A program made the translations under genes and the position numbers. Shown here in pieces: positions 28,299 to 36,812 of a stretch of 64,000 nt of DNA. Source of the DNA: Phormidium willei BDU 130791 (GTDB lineage: Bacteria > Cyanobacteriota > Cyanobacteriia > Cyanobacteriales > Geitlerinemataceae); contig LSZA01000002.1 of NCBI GenBank assembly GCA_001637315.1, positions 34,070 through 98,069 on the forward strand, written 5' to 3'. Below the pieces are notes generated by a model. It made no database searches, was not told the origin of the DNA, and was given only the letters and a program-made list of their open reading frames with translations. Each line of letters opens with the position of its first letter. The first letter of the stretch is position 1.

Positions 28299-28912
28299 CT
28301 TGATTTGAGAGTATGCACCAGTCGTAACAGCCACAGGGAGCAACTTAGGGCAACGAAATGGGCAAACAGGCTATTGGTATTCGCCAAAACCACAAAGATA
28401 TCAATCGGTTGCACCAAACGACTTAACGCCGCCGGCGAAAACTGCACCCCCTCGGAACTCAAGACTTTCACCATCAACAGGCCCGTGATGATTTGGGCGG
28501 CGATGAGGTTGAACAACATCCCCACTAGGTTGATCATCACTCCAGTTTGGAGAGATCCGACGGTCTGCGATCGCGTCGGCCGCAACGAAGCATCGGGAAT
28601 CGCCAAACGCTTCGCAATCTGGGTATAGCGCAAGGCCCAATACATCCCAATGGCCAAAGCCACTAAGCCGGTGATGGCAAAGAACAACCCCGGCCCTTCC
28701 TCGGGACTGAGGGTATTCGCCTCCCCAGTATTCGACCCGACAAAGCCAGCAAAGAAGAAAATTAAGCCCGCAATCACCCCCAACACCAGTTGAAACCAGA
28801 AACTAATTTGCCCAAAACGGCGCATCGCGGGAATGACACGCTCTAAGGATGGGGGAATTTGCCCCTCATAGGTCGCTGTATCACGAGTTGGAAGTTGGTT
28901 ATCGTCAGTCAT
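28295..28912 (-). CDS. DUF3611 family membrane protein
   Basis: 205 aa from an ATG at 28912. Four hydrophobic helices: about 38-58 (FWFQLVLGVIAGLIFFFAGF), 78-96, 125-150 (LVGMLFNLIAAQIITGLLM) and 180-200. The motif PPSLERVIPAMRRFGQISFW and the VQPIDIFVVLANTNSLFAHFV block are those of DUF3611, a family found in cyanobacteria and chloroplasts with no known biochemical role. It is convergent with the HTH membrane gene, sharing the TTAA at 28295-28298 as both stops. Confidence 0.85.
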   Translation of the reverse strand: MTDDNQLPTRDTATYEGQIPPSLERVIPAMRRFGQISFWFQLVLGVIAGLIFFFAGFVGSNTGEANTLSPEEGPGLFFAITGLVALAIGMYWALRYTQIAKRLAIPDASLRPTRSQTVGSLQTGVMINLVGMLFNLIAAQIITGLLMVKVLSSEGVQFSPAALSRLVQPIDIFVVLANTNSLFAHFVALSCSLWLLRLVHTLKSS

Positions 28913-29493
28913 GTAACGTCTTCTCGGTGCAGAGGTACAGCAGCAGCTATCGTTCCAGGATATCGTGTTTCTTCCCGAGCTGTTGCAGGGCCGCTAGCTT
29001 CCCTCAAGTCTAGGACTCAATCATAATAAATAGTTATTATTTCAGCGTAATGGTTTGGTAATCCAAAATATCAAGATATGATGACAATTGCCGAAATCAC
29101 TCATTTATCGAAAATATTTAGCAATAAAGAACGAGGTTGACAAGGGTTCAGGGATTTGTTAAAAAATTAGTAGTTGTAGTAGGGTGGCTAGTTATTACAA
29201 AAATCGCTGACACAACATCCATCGGGTCGTCAGCCAGTTTCAGCACTCATCCTACGCTAAACCCTAAAAGCCTCTCCCTACAAGCCCTCGAACTCTTGGC
29301 AATCCATTCAATTGGCGACAATCATCAACCGGCTCGGGTAAAATCCGCTTTCCCTACCCTCGCAGATTCTTCTCAAATCTACCGTCACGATGGACTTTTT
29401 TTTTGCCCCATCTTCAAAAAAATCGCCATGTGGGTTGACAGTTCTCATTTTTTGTGATAAGGAAACACAACCTCGATCCTAACTGTCATTGAA
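28913..29493. other. 581-base region with no convincing gene
   Basis: A TTG-started frame (29137-29457, 106 aa) is present but has no coding signature I trust. A perfect inverted repeat ATAATAA/TTATTAT lies at 29023-29029 and 29034-29040. TGACAGTT (29436-29443) pairs with AACTGTCA (29481-29488), just downstream of the hydrogenase-linked phosphatase gene. A promoter-like TTGACA (29137-29142) with TAAAAA 17 bases on could drive a short plus-strand RNA. Confidence 0.45.
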
Positions 29494-30678
29494 CTAACAA
29501 TACTCCAAATCCACCTCCTTCTGATTCTCCCGCAGCAGTTGTACCAACTCCTCAACCAAATTTCGACGAATCGATATATTTTTAGGGAGTAAGGGATTTT
29601 GGTAAAACTCGTTAATCTGTTGTCCCACCAAGAAAAAGATAGAATCAGCTTCGAGAATCTCCCGGGCCAGTAAAACGGCCCCATTGCGATCGAACGGGAG
29701 ACGATCTAAATCACAGCGACATTTTTTGAGAAGTTCCGTAGCCTTAGAAATCGTCAAAATCCCCTCAGTGACTAAATCCACTTCCTCAAGAATACCAATG
29801 GGGGGAAGTTCTTTTCGCATCGTCGAAATATCCATCTCCACCGTTTCCCCCATATAGTTCGCGACGATATTTCCAGTGGTTCCCCCACAGAGGGCCTTAC
29901 GTCCTGGAAAACTCAAAAACCGTTCCGCAAAGGTTTCATCCTGACTAGGATCTAACGGTGGCCCAGTAAAAATCATCAAAGGATTACGACGACGGACATA
30001 TACCCCCACCAGAGACGCATCATCACCAATATTATCCCGATAGAGTCGCCGAGTTTCCCCGAGAACCTTATCCAAGAGACTGCGGGCCGTCGGCGCATCA
30101 TGAACAAACAAGCGTTCCATATATTTGGCGATGTTTTCCCAACCCCAGCCAAAATTCATCGTATCCCCGAGGCCAGCATAGAGAACGCCGTCACTAATCG
30201 CACCCAGGAAATCCCCTCGTTCTAACGTTCCTTCCACCACTTGAATTTTACGGTTGAGAATCCGATCAACTCGCGGTTTTGGGGTCATCATCCGCCCTTT
30301 TTTAAAATAAAAGATAGGTGGATTATCAAAGTTTATAACTTTAAATTTATTTGTGATATGGTCAATTTGAATCACCGTGAATGTTGCATAAGCAATTTTG
30401 CGAACCTGGCAAATTGGCAGAGTTCCAATCACCGTTTCCATCACCGCTTCGAGGGCGATATCTGCATTCAACATCGTGATCAGAATTTCGCTGGTTAGAG
30501 TTGCCAATATATTGGCTTTGACGCCACTTCCTAACCCGTCAGACAAGACAATTGTCGTCTTATTTTCCGTTTTTATAAATTTAACCTTGTCGCCACAAAG
30601 TTCTTCACCTTTTTTATTTAAACTCAGGTGACAAATATCAAAAAAGTTATCAGCACGAAGGATATTTTCTTGAGTCAT
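29494..30678 (-). CDS. SpoIIE-family PP2C-type phosphatase linked to hydrogenase
   Basis: 394 aa from the ATG at 30678; a TTG at 30699 overlaps the upstream gene. The N-terminal 230 residues are a SpoIIE/PP2C domain: DICHLSLNKKGEELCGDKV, VLSDGLGSGVKANILATLTS with metal-binding Asp47, GAISDGV and NIGDDASLVGVYV, so the catalytic aspartates are intact. The remaining 165 residues hold a second unit (GGTTGNIVANYMG, PPIGILEEVDLVTEGILTIS). From memory this pattern matches the phosphatase encoded beside [FeFe] hydrogenases in Clostridia and relatives. It is the last gene of the hox run; one base separates it from the PAS gene. Expected to dephosphorylate Ser/Thr of an unknown partner. Confidence 0.85.
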   Translation of the reverse strand: MTQENILRADNFFDICHLSLNKKGEELCGDKVKFIKTENKTTIVLSDGLGSGVKANILATLTSEILITMLNADIALEAVMETVIGTLPICQVRKIAYATFTVIQIDHITNKFKVINFDNPPIFYFKKGRMMTPKPRVDRILNRKIQVVEGTLERGDFLGAISDGVLYAGLGDTMNFGWGWENIAKYMERLFVHDAPTARSLLDKVLGETRRLYRDNIGDDASLVGVYVRRRNPLMIFTGPPLDPSQDETFAERFLSFPGRKALCGGTTGNIVANYMGETVEMDISTMRKELPPIGILEEVDLVTEGILTISKATELLKKCRCDLDRLPFDRNGAVLLAREILEADSIFFLVGQQINEFYQNPLLPKNISIRRNLVEELVQLLRENQKEVDLEYC

Positions 30679-30679
30679 A

Positions 30680-31189
30680 TTAAACCATTTCTTGCTCAAC
30701 TGCTTCGATGATTTTCAATAAGCTCACTTTCGTTTCTGCTGTCGTTTCGCCTAAAAGTCCGGCAATTTCTTGAGCAACTTTCATTTGATTGTCAACGACT
30801 TCTCGCACATTTAAAACAGTTTCAGTTTTGAGATGTTGCAGTTCCTGTCGTCGCTGATATTCTTGACTAATATCGACCATAATACAGGCGATAATTTTCT
30901 CTTCGGGAATCGGAAACACCACCTCTCGTAAATAGAGTTTCGGTTGGCTATACTCCCGTTCAATGCCGCGAAGGACTTGTTGACTGTTCCAAACCTTTTG
31001 AAAATGCTCAATATTGCCTAAAATGCTACTAGCCGGTTTGCCGAGAATCTCGGGTTCTTCCACCTCAAACATTCGGCAAAAGGCGGGATTGACCAAAACA
31101 ATGGTAAAGTTGGAGTCAACGGCAATCAATCCATTGGGATCGTATTCCCAGAGGAGTCGCCAGATATGGTTTTGAGTGTGTTCTTGCAT
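30680..31189 (-). CDS. PAS-domain protein linked to hydrogenase
   Basis: 169 aa from the ATG at 31189; a GTG at 31234 would add 15. A PAS domain occupies about 15-115 (GLIAVDSNFTIVLVNPAFCR; EILGKPASSILGNI; IIACIMVDISQEYQRR). A C-terminal helix follows, with VVDNQMKVAQEIAGLLGETT and AETKVSLLKIIE. That helix strongly recalls the C-terminus of PAS-bearing [FeFe]-hydrogenase-like sensory proteins of Firmicutes, here without the hydrogenase domain; the resemblance is from memory. It has neither kinase nor output domain. It lies between the [2Fe-2S] and phosphatase genes with tight spacing, so it probably passes a redox signal to the phosphatase. Confidence 0.85.
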   Translation of the reverse strand: MQEHTQNHIWRLLWEYDPNGLIAVDSNFTIVLVNPAFCRMFEVEEPEILGKPASSILGNIEHFQKVWNSQQVLRGIEREYSQPKLYLREVVFPIPEEKIIACIMVDISQEYQRRQELQHLKTETVLNVREVVDNQMKVAQEIAGLLGETTAETKVSLLKIIEAVEQEMV

Positions 31190-31239
31190 GGGTGAAAAGG
31201 GTAGGGGCGTTCCCTTATGGTCGCCCGAGGACACAGAGG

Positions 31240-31524
31240 TTAGGAGGGAGCGGGATTTTCGTCGAGGGTCTTTTGGATAGTGGGGAGGATTTCGCTGAAG
31301 AATTTCTCTTCGATATTTTGCGGGTTAATATCGACGAAATGCTCTTCTTTGAACTTCATAACAATGCCGTAGCTACAGGTTTCAAGGCAAAAGGAACCTT
31401 TGAGTTCTACGGTATCTTCAAGGTCATAGTCTTTGATTAAAGATTGCAGTCGGGGGAGAACTTCGTACACCCCCAACTGGTGACAGGCTGACCCCATACA
31501 GAGGTAGAGGTTTTCTTTGGTCAT
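31240..31524 (-). CDS. thioredoxin-like [2Fe-2S] ferredoxin domain protein linked to hydrogenase
   Basis: 94 aa from the ATG at 31524; the longer frame to 31578 reads repeat DNA. Four cysteines, C9 and C14 (LYLCMGSACHQLG), C46 and C50 (GSFCLETCSYG), have the spacing of thioredoxin-like [2Fe-2S] proteins related to NuoE/HoxE. It would be a small cytoplasmic electron carrier or redox sensor. It follows hoxH by 127 bases and precedes the PAS gene by about 50, all on one strand. Similar small ferredoxins accompany hydrogenases and SpoIIE proteins in anaerobes; here the partner is a NiFe enzyme. Confidence 0.85.
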   Translation of the reverse strand: MTKENLYLCMGSACHQLGVYEVLPRLQSLIKDYDLEDTVELKGSFCLETCSYGIVMKFKEEHFVDINPQNIEEKFFSEILPTIQKTLDENPAPS

Positions 31525-31567
31525 GGGGGGAAAGGCAAAAGGAAAGAGGCAAAAAGCAAGAGGAAAT

Positions 31568-31639
31568 CGTTCCGGCATTGTCTAATTTTAAGGCGTCCAA
31601 TGTTAAGGCTTGACCATTCGGTTAGAACTTGCCGGAACG
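31568..31639. repeat. inverted-repeat element A in hox operon
   Basis: CGTTCCGGCA (31568-31577) pairs perfectly with TGCCGGAACG (31630-31639) around 52 bases. It is followed by CACCGCTGG. A second copy of this element, with different internal sequence, lies at 34520-34575 between hoxU and hoxF. Confidence 0.75.
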
Positions 31640-31651
31640 CACCGCTGGAGA

Positions 31652-33082
31652 TTAGTCGCGGCAGATGGTGTTGACGACGGTTTGGTCGGGGGCGATTAGG
31701 TCAATATGGAGGGGCATTTGGCCGACGGCGTGGGTTGAACAACTAAGACAGGGGTCGAAGTTGCGGATTCCGGCTTCGACTCGGTTGAGAAAGCCCTCAG
31801 CTACATCGTTGTTATGGATGTAATGTTGGGCAATCTGGGTGACGGTCTTGTTCATAGCCAGGTTGTTTTGTCCTGTGGCGATGATGAGGTTGACTTTCTC
31901 AATCAGACCGTTCTCGTCTACATTGTAATGGTGAAATAGGGTTCCGCGAGGGGCTTCACTCACGCCGACTCCTTCGAGGTTGTTAATTTCGGCTTTAGAC
32001 CGACAACGGGAGGACAATAAATCGGGGTCATCGACATATTGTTCGATGCGTTCGATACAGGCGAGAACTTCTAGGAGACGGGCGTAGTGGTACATGAAGG
32101 AGGAGGTGGCGCAGCGGCCGCCGGCCCGTTGACGAAATTCTTGCAGTTCGCGGTCGGCGTCGGGGGTTCCCATGCGATCGCAGACATTTAACCGGGCCAA
32201 AGGACCCACCCGATACATCCCATCAGGATAGCCCATGGGTTTGTAATAGGGAAATTTGAGATAAGACCAAGGTTCGACGGCTTCATCGAGAAAGTCTTGA
32301 TAGTCTTCTTCTCGTAGGCCATCGGCGACGATAGTCCCCTGGCTATCGACAAAGCGCAAATGACCGCCGTAATGTTCCCAGGTGCCATTGGGGGCGACGA
32401 GACTCATAAAGAGGGAATCAAACTGCCCAAAGATGTTAACTTCGTCTTTTAGGGTGTCGTCGAGGAGTTGTTTGAATAGCCCTAGGGCCGTCTCGATGGT
32501 TTGACGGGATTCGGGGAGGCGATCGCGAATCCATTGTAGGCCTTCTTCCGACAGGGGCGATCGCACCCCACCCGGAACCGCCCAAGCCGCATGGATTTTC
32601 TTGGCCCCCAACAGTTCAATCACCGTCTGTCCAAACTGACGCAGACGAATCCCGGCCCGGGCCAAATCAGGATTCGCGTCCATCAAACCAAAAACATTGC
32701 GTTTAGCGGGGTCACTATCCCAGCCTAGGAGAAAATCAGGACTACTGAGGTGGAAAAAACTCAGGGTGTGAGATTGGATAATTTGGGCTAAATTCATCAA
32801 CCGCCGCAGTTTCTCCCCAGCAGGGGGAACTTGCACCGCTAGAATTTTATCGCCCGTTTTCGCCGCCGCCAAAAGATGGCTCACGGGACAAATTCCACAA
32901 ATCCGGGCGGTAATTCCGGCCATCTCAAACATGGGACGACCCTCGCAGAATTTCTCAAAACCGCGAAATTCAACCACATGGAAACGAGCGTCATCGACAT
33001 CTCCAGCATCGTTGAGAAAGATGGAAATTTTGGCGTGACCCTCAATACGAGTGACGGGATCAATAACAACAGTTTTACTCAT
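31652..33082 (-). CDS. hoxH: bidirectional NiFe hydrogenase large subunit HoxH
   Basis: 476 aa from the ATG at 33082 ([18 protein letters not shown]); the frame running on to 33175 is repeat DNA. The four nickel-binding cysteines are Cys62 and Cys65 ([10 protein letters not shown]) and Cys445 and Cys448 ([10 protein letters not shown]). The protein ends in a C-terminal extension after His451, which the maturation protease (HoxW in this system) removes once nickel is in place; hoxW itself is not in the window. It catalyses reversible H2 oxidation coupled to NAD(P) through HoxEFU. It follows hoxY on the same strand after 117 bases that hold GGGAACAGG repeats. Confidence 0.97.
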   Translation of the reverse strand: MSKTVVIDPVTRIEGHAKISIFLNDAGDVDDARFHVVEFRGFEKFCEGRPMFEMAGITARICGICPVSHLLAAAKTGDKILAVQVPPAGEKLRRLMNLAQIIQSHTLSFFHLSSPDFLLGWDSDPAKRNVFGLMDANPDLARAGIRLRQFGQTVIELLGAKKIHAAWAVPGGVRSPLSEEGLQWIRDRLPESRQTIETALGLFKQLLDDTLKDEVNIFGQFDSLFMSLVAPNGTWEHYGGHLRFVDSQGTIVADGLREEDYQDFLDEAVEPWSYLKFPYYKPMGYPDGMYRVGPLARLNVCDRMGTPDADRELQEFRQRAGGRCATSSFMYHYARLLEVLACIERIEQYVDDPDLLSSRCRSKAEINNLEGVGVSEAPRGTLFHHYNVDENGLIEKVNLIIATGQNNLAMNKTVTQIAQHYIHNNDVAEGFLNRVEAGIRNFDPCLSCSTHAVGQMPLHIDLIAPDQTVVNTICRD

Positions 33083-33093
33083 GGTGAAAAAGA

Positions 33094-33119
33094 AGGGAAC
33101 AGGGAACAGGGAACAGGGG
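33094..33119. repeat. GGGAACAGG tandem repeat between hoxY and hoxH
   Basis: Three to four tandem units of GGGAACA(G)GG just upstream of the hoxH start, followed at about 33132-33161 by AGGCAGT / AGGCAAT repeats. Similar runs occur at 2111-2131 and 34464-34513. Confidence 0.85.
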
Positions 33120-33199
33120 GGGGAGAAGGCAAGAGGCAGTAGGCAGTAGGCAATAGGCAGAACTGACGTCTTCACCCCCTCCCAGGGGATGGCGGGTAT

Positions 33200-33760
33200 C
33201 TAGCCGAACTTAATCATTGAGCGCCCTTCCATGACCGGCTGTTCTCCTTTTAGTAGGGGTTCAATCGCCGCTTGGATGCGAGGGGCGGAGGGGGGACAAC
33301 CGGGGATAAACAGGTCAATATCTACCAATTCATGAATCGGACGGACGCGATCGAGCAATTCTGGGACAATTCCCGGTTCATGGGGAAGTTGAGCGGTGTT
33401 GTCCCCGAGTTCGAGGTAGCAGCGTTTGAGAACTGGCTCAGAACTGCCCAACATATTACGCATCGCGGGGACATTGGCCGTCACCGCACAGTCGCCGAAG
33501 GAGATGACAAACTTGGTGCGTTGGCGAACCTTGTACAACAGTTCTAAGTTTTCTTCATTGGCCACAGCCCCTTCCACCAGACAGACATCCACATCCTCAG
33601 GATAGTCCTTGATATCGGAACCAACGGGACTATAGACAATATCGGCGAACTTGGCCACTTCAAAGAGCCATTCGTCCAAGTCCAGGAAGGACATATGACA
33701 GCCGGAACAGCCGGCCAGCCAAATCGTTGCCAGTTTTACTTTCTTGTTTACCGTGTCCAT
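33200..33760 (-). CDS. hoxY: bidirectional NiFe hydrogenase small subunit HoxY
   Basis: 186 aa from an ATG at 33760. It carries the proximal [4Fe-4S] ligands: Cys18 and Cys21 in LAGCSGCHMSFLD, then one in SFGDCAVTANVP and one in FIPGCPPSAPRI. The short length and absence of a Tat signal agree with a cytoplasmic HoxY rather than an uptake hydrogenase. It dimerises with HoxH and hands electrons to HoxU. Its start lies within the last codons of hoxU (13-base overlap), which supports translational coupling. Confidence 0.96.
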   Translation of the reverse strand: MDTVNKKVKLATIWLAGCSGCHMSFLDLDEWLFEVAKFADIVYSPVGSDIKDYPEDVDVCLVEGAVANEENLELLYKVRQRTKFVISFGDCAVTANVPAMRNMLGSSEPVLKRCYLELGDNTAQLPHEPGIVPELLDRVRPIHELVDIDLFIPGCPPSAPRIQAAIEPLLKGEQPVMEGRSMIKFG

Positions 33761-34464
33761 TGATTTTCTTCCCGTGCTTTGACTAAAAATTCCAGTTTGC
33801 CGCGATCGCGATCGAGTTCCGAAGCCGTACTTCCCTTACGGAAAATCGACCCTGTGGGACAAGCATCGACACATTTCCCGCAAGCGGTACAGGCCTCCAC
33901 ATCGCCCCAGGGTTGATTCAACCCCGTCACCACCTTCGCGGCGGCCCCGCGTCCGGCCACATCCCACACATGAGCGCCTTCGATTTCATCACAGACGCGC
34001 ACACAGCGGGTACAGAGGATACAGCGGTTATGGTCGATGCCAAATTGGGGATGGGAGATATCGACTCCCCGTTCCGGGAAACGATAGGTAAAGCGACTGT
34101 GATCCATCCCCACTTCAATGGCCACATCTTGCAATTCACAGTTCTCGTTGGCGACACAGACGGCGCAAACATGATTTCCTTCGGAAAAGAGCATTTCCAC
34201 GGTCATGCGGCGATACTCGTCCAACTGGGGGGTGTGGGTGGTGACGTCCATCCCCTCGCTCACTTCCGTGACGCAGGCGGGGAGGAGTTTAGGAATCCCT
34301 TTAATTTCGATTAAACAGAGGCGACAAGCGCCCACATCGGAGACGCCATCGAGATGGCAAAGGGTGGGAATGCGGATTCCCGCCTCGCGTGCCGCTTCGA
34401 GGACGGTTTTACCGGCTTCGGCGGCGACATCGATATCGTTGATTTTGAGGGTGACGACAGACAT
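33748..34464 (-). CDS. hoxU: hydrogenase diaphorase subunit HoxU
   Basis: 238 aa from an ATG at 34464. It belongs to the NuoG N-terminal family: a plant-type [2Fe-2S] (PTLCHLDGVSDVGACRLC), the His/Cys-ligated NHVCAVCVANENCELQDVA cluster, and two [4Fe-4S] motifs, CILCTRCVRVC and CTACGKCVDACPTGSI. It links the diaphorase HoxF to the hydrogenase module. The hoxY start overlaps its end. Upstream lie repeat DNA and an inverted-repeat element separating it from hoxF by 132 bases. Confidence 0.96.
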   Translation of the reverse strand: MSVVTLKINDIDVAAEAGKTVLEAAREAGIRIPTLCHLDGVSDVGACRLCLIEIKGIPKLLPACVTEVSEGMDVTTHTPQLDEYRRMTVEMLFSEGNHVCAVCVANENCELQDVAIEVGMDHSRFTYRFPERGVDISHPQFGIDHNRCILCTRCVRVCDEIEGAHVWDVAGRGAAAKVVTGLNQPWGDVEACTACGKCVDACPTGSIFRKGSTASELDRDRGKLEFLVKAREENQWTR

Positions 34465-34513
34465 AGGGAACAGGGGATAGGGAACAGGGAACAGGGAACA
34501 GGGAACAGGGGTA
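34464..34513. repeat. GGGAACAGG tandem repeat between hoxU and hoxF
   Basis: About six tandem copies of a GGGAACA / GGGGATA-type unit immediately upstream of the hoxU start, which may affect translation of hoxU. The same motif lies at 33094-33119 and 2111-2131. Confidence 0.9.
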
Positions 34514-34519
34514 GGATGT

Positions 34520-34575
34520 GTTCCGGCATCAGTTCAGGTTGTGACCTAAACCCATCGATTCAAACTTGCCGGAAC
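34520..34575. repeat. inverted-repeat element B in hox operon
   Basis: GTTCCGGCA (34520-34528) pairs perfectly with TGCCGGAAC (34567-34575) around 38 bases. The right arm and its following GCATCGCT match element A (31568-31639) closely, whereas the interior differs. Probably a dispersed small hairpin element. Confidence 0.75.
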
Positions 34576-34596
34576 GCATCGCTTAGGCCAGGAGGG

Positions 34597-36237
34597 TTAG
34601 CCTCGACTGTTGGCGGCGACGGTGATGGGATCGGGTTGTAGTAACTCCAGGTACTCTTGTTCAAAGTAATGGAGAGTACTCAGAACTGGGTTGGGGGCGG
34701 TTTGGCCGAGGCCACAGAGACTGGTGGCTTGTACCATGCCGCAGAGTTCTTTGAGTCGATCTAAATCCCGTTTAGTCGCTTTCTCGTCTAGGAGTTTGGT
34801 GAGAAGTTGATACATCTGCACGGTTCCGGCGCGACAGGGGATGCACTTACCACAGGTTTCGCCTCGGCAAAACTCCATGTAGAACTGGGCGACTTGCACC
34901 ATGCTGGTGTCGTCGTCCATGACCACCATGCCACCGGACCCCATCATGGACCCGAGTTCCCGCAGGGAGTCATAATCGACGGGGGTATCGAGTTCGCGAT
35001 CGGGAATACACCCGCCAGAAGGCCCCCCAGTTTGAATGGCTTTGACGCTGTTACCGCCGGGAACGCCGCCTCCCATCTCTTCGACAATTTCTCGCAGGGT
35101 AATGCCCATGGGAACTTCAATCAGTCCGTTGTTGCGGATTTTGCCGGTGAGGGAGAAGATTTTAGTGCCTTTACTGCGTTCGGTGCCAATGCCGGCGAAC
35201 CACTCGGCCCCGTTGCGGATGATGGGGGAGATATTCCCCAGGGTTTCGACGTTGTTAATGAGTGTTGGACAGCCGTGGAGGCCGGAGACGGCGGGATAGG
35301 GGGGGCGGGGGCGAGGGTTGCCTCGTCCGCCTTCGACGGAGGCGATGAGGGCGGTTTCTTCGCCACAAACGAAGGCCCCGGCGCCGACGCGAATTTCGAT
35401 GGTGAAGTCTACGGGGGAGTCGAAGATTTGCGCCCCGAGGCAATGTTTACGTTTGGCTTGCTGGATGGCTTTTTGCAGGCGGGTGATGGCGAGGGGATAT
35501 TCGGCGCGAACGTAGATGTAGCCTTGGGTTGCGCCCACGGCATAGCCGGCGATCGCCATCCCTTCTAAGACGCGATGAGGGTCACTTTCCAAGACACTGC
35601 GATCCATAAACGCCCCAGGATCGCCTTCGTCGGCGTTACAGATGATGTATTTCTGTCCGGGGGGCATTTTCGCCACCGTAGCCCATTTTAAGCCGGTGGG
35701 ATAGCCGGCACCGCCTCGTCCTCGTAGTCCCGATTGGGTGATTTCTTGCACGACGTCAGCCGGGGACATTTCATAGATGGCGTGATGTAGGGCTTGGTAG
35801 CCGCCGACGGCGAGATATTCGTCGATGCGTTCGGGATCGATGCGGCCGCTATGTTCGCGGACGATGAGGAGTTGACGGCTAAAGAAGGGGTGGTTGGGAT
35901 CGCCTTGGATGGCGTCGGCTTCTCCGGAACCGTTGAGGCTACCGATGATGCTTTCGGCTTGTTCGGGGGTGACTTTTTGATAGTGTTTTTTCTCGGCTGG
36001 GGCTTCGGTGTCTTCAACTTCGACCATCGGCCCTTGACCACAGAATCCCATACAGCCGACGCCAACGGCTTCGACGGTGTCGCCGAGGTTGTGGGTTTTG
36101 ATGGCGGCGTCGAGTTGTTTTTTAACGTCGAGGGATTGGGAGGCTTGGCAGCCGGTGGAGGTGCAACAGTGGACGCGGATGCGTTTTTGGGCTTGTTTGG
36201 CGGCGGTGGCCTGTTCGAGTAGTTCAGCTCGTTCCAT
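34597..36237 (-). CDS. hoxF: hydrogenase diaphorase subunit HoxF
   Basis: 546 aa from an ATG at 36237. An N-terminal thioredoxin-like [2Fe-2S] domain ([22 protein letters not shown]) is fused to a NuoF-type FMN/NAD(P)H domain with the glycine-rich [17 protein letters not shown], the [17 protein letters not shown] loop and the ligands [16 protein letters not shown] of the [4Fe-4S] N3-type cluster. It is the NAD(P)H-oxidising flavoprotein of the bidirectional hydrogenase. The stop lies 132 bases before hoxU; hoxE is 38 bases upstream. Length is usual for cyanobacterial HoxF. Confidence 0.97.
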   Translation of the reverse strand: MERAELLEQATAAKQAQKRIRVHCCTSTGCQASQSLDVKKQLDAAIKTHNLGDTVEAVGVGCMGFCGQGPMVEVEDTEAPAEKKHYQKVTPEQAESIIGSLNGSGEADAIQGDPNHPFFSRQLLIVREHSGRIDPERIDEYLAVGGYQALHHAIYEMSPADVVQEITQSGLRGRGGAGYPTGLKWATVAKMPPGQKYIICNADEGDPGAFMDRSVLESDPHRVLEGMAIAGYAVGATQGYIYVRAEYPLAITRLQKAIQQAKRKHCLGAQIFDSPVDFTIEIRVGAGAFVCGEETALIASVEGGRGNPRPRPPYPAVSGLHGCPTLINNVETLGNISPIIRNGAEWFAGIGTERSKGTKIFSLTGKIRNNGLIEVPMGITLREIVEEMGGGVPGGNSVKAIQTGGPSGGCIPDRELDTPVDYDSLRELGSMMGSGGMVVMDDDTSMVQVAQFYMEFCRGETCGKCIPCRAGTVQMYQLLTKLLDEKATKRDLDRLKELCGMVQATSLCGLGQTAPNPVLSTLHYFEQEYLELLQPDPITVAANSRG

Positions 36238-36275
36238 GGCGGTTAGTCCTTAATATCGTACGGGTGAGGTAGGCC

Positions 36276-36812
36276 TTAGCTATCCTCTTGTTGCCAGGTG
36301 TGGATGCGATCGCAGGTTTGTTCGGGGGTTTGCTGGCCGGCGACTTTGCCGTCATACACCACCGCCGGGGCAATGCCACAGGCACCAATGCAACGAGCGG
36401 TGACAATGGAGACTTGCCCGTCTTCGGTAGTTTCCCCAGCGGCGATGCCCACATCGCCCTCGACGGCTTTGAGGATGTCACCGCCGCCTTTGACGTAGCA
36501 GGCGGTTCCGAGGCAGACGACGCAGGTATGAGCCCCACTGGGTTTGAGGGAGAACAGATGGTAGAAGGTGGCAACGCCGTAGACTTGGGAGAGGGGAAGT
36601 TGCAGTTTATGGGCGATGTAACTTAGAACGTCTTCTTCGAGAAAGCCAAAGGCTTCTTGGGCTTTATGGAGGATTTCAATGAGGGCATCTTGTCGATATT
36701 GGTTACGCTTCATTGTAATGTCGAGAACTTTGAAGCGTTTATCGGGCTTGCCGTCTTTTTTAGAAGCGTTTTGGGATGATTTAGCGGCGGTTGAGGTCTG
36801 GGTGGGGGTCAT
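36276..36812 (-). CDS. hoxE: hydrogenase diaphorase subunit HoxE
   Basis: 178 aa from an ATG at 36812. NuoE-family protein with cysteines for one [2Fe-2S]: CVVCLGTACYVKGG and ARCIGACGIAPAVVYD. An extra 25-30 residue N-terminal tail rich in T, S and K precedes the family core (LDITMKRNQYRQDALIEILHKAQEAFGFLE). HoxE is thought to connect the enzyme to the photosynthetic electron chain or ferredoxin. It is the first gene of the operon, after a 331-base divergent intergenic region shared with hypE. Confidence 0.96.
   Translation of the reverse strand: MTPTQTSTAAKSSQNASKKDGKPDKRFKVLDITMKRNQYRQDALIEILHKAQEAFGFLEEDVLSYIAHKLQLPLSQVYGVATFYHLFSLKPSGAHTCVVCLGTACYVKGGGDILKAVEGDVGIAAGETTEDGQVSIVTARCIGACGIAPAVVYDGKVAGQQTPEQTCDRIHTWQQEDS

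Noticed and set aside
29137..29457. 106-aa frame from TTG
   Set aside because: Its TTG is part of a promoter-like TTGACA; residue pattern is not protein-like, and no ATG or ribosome site is present.
33083..33175. Signal-peptide-like extension of HoxH ([17 protein letters not shown]...)
   Set aside because: It is translation of the AGGCAGT and GGGAACAGG repeat DNA, and the conserved HoxH N-terminus begins at the ATG at 33082. The same artefact makes hydrophobic extensions on the ferredoxin (31525-31578) and on a frame upstream of hoxU.
34807..35568. 253-aa frame on the plus strand
   Set aside because: Exact antisense of hoxF; composition (GDGG, FDGVD) is that expected of the complement of a GC-rich coding frame, and no start signal is seen.
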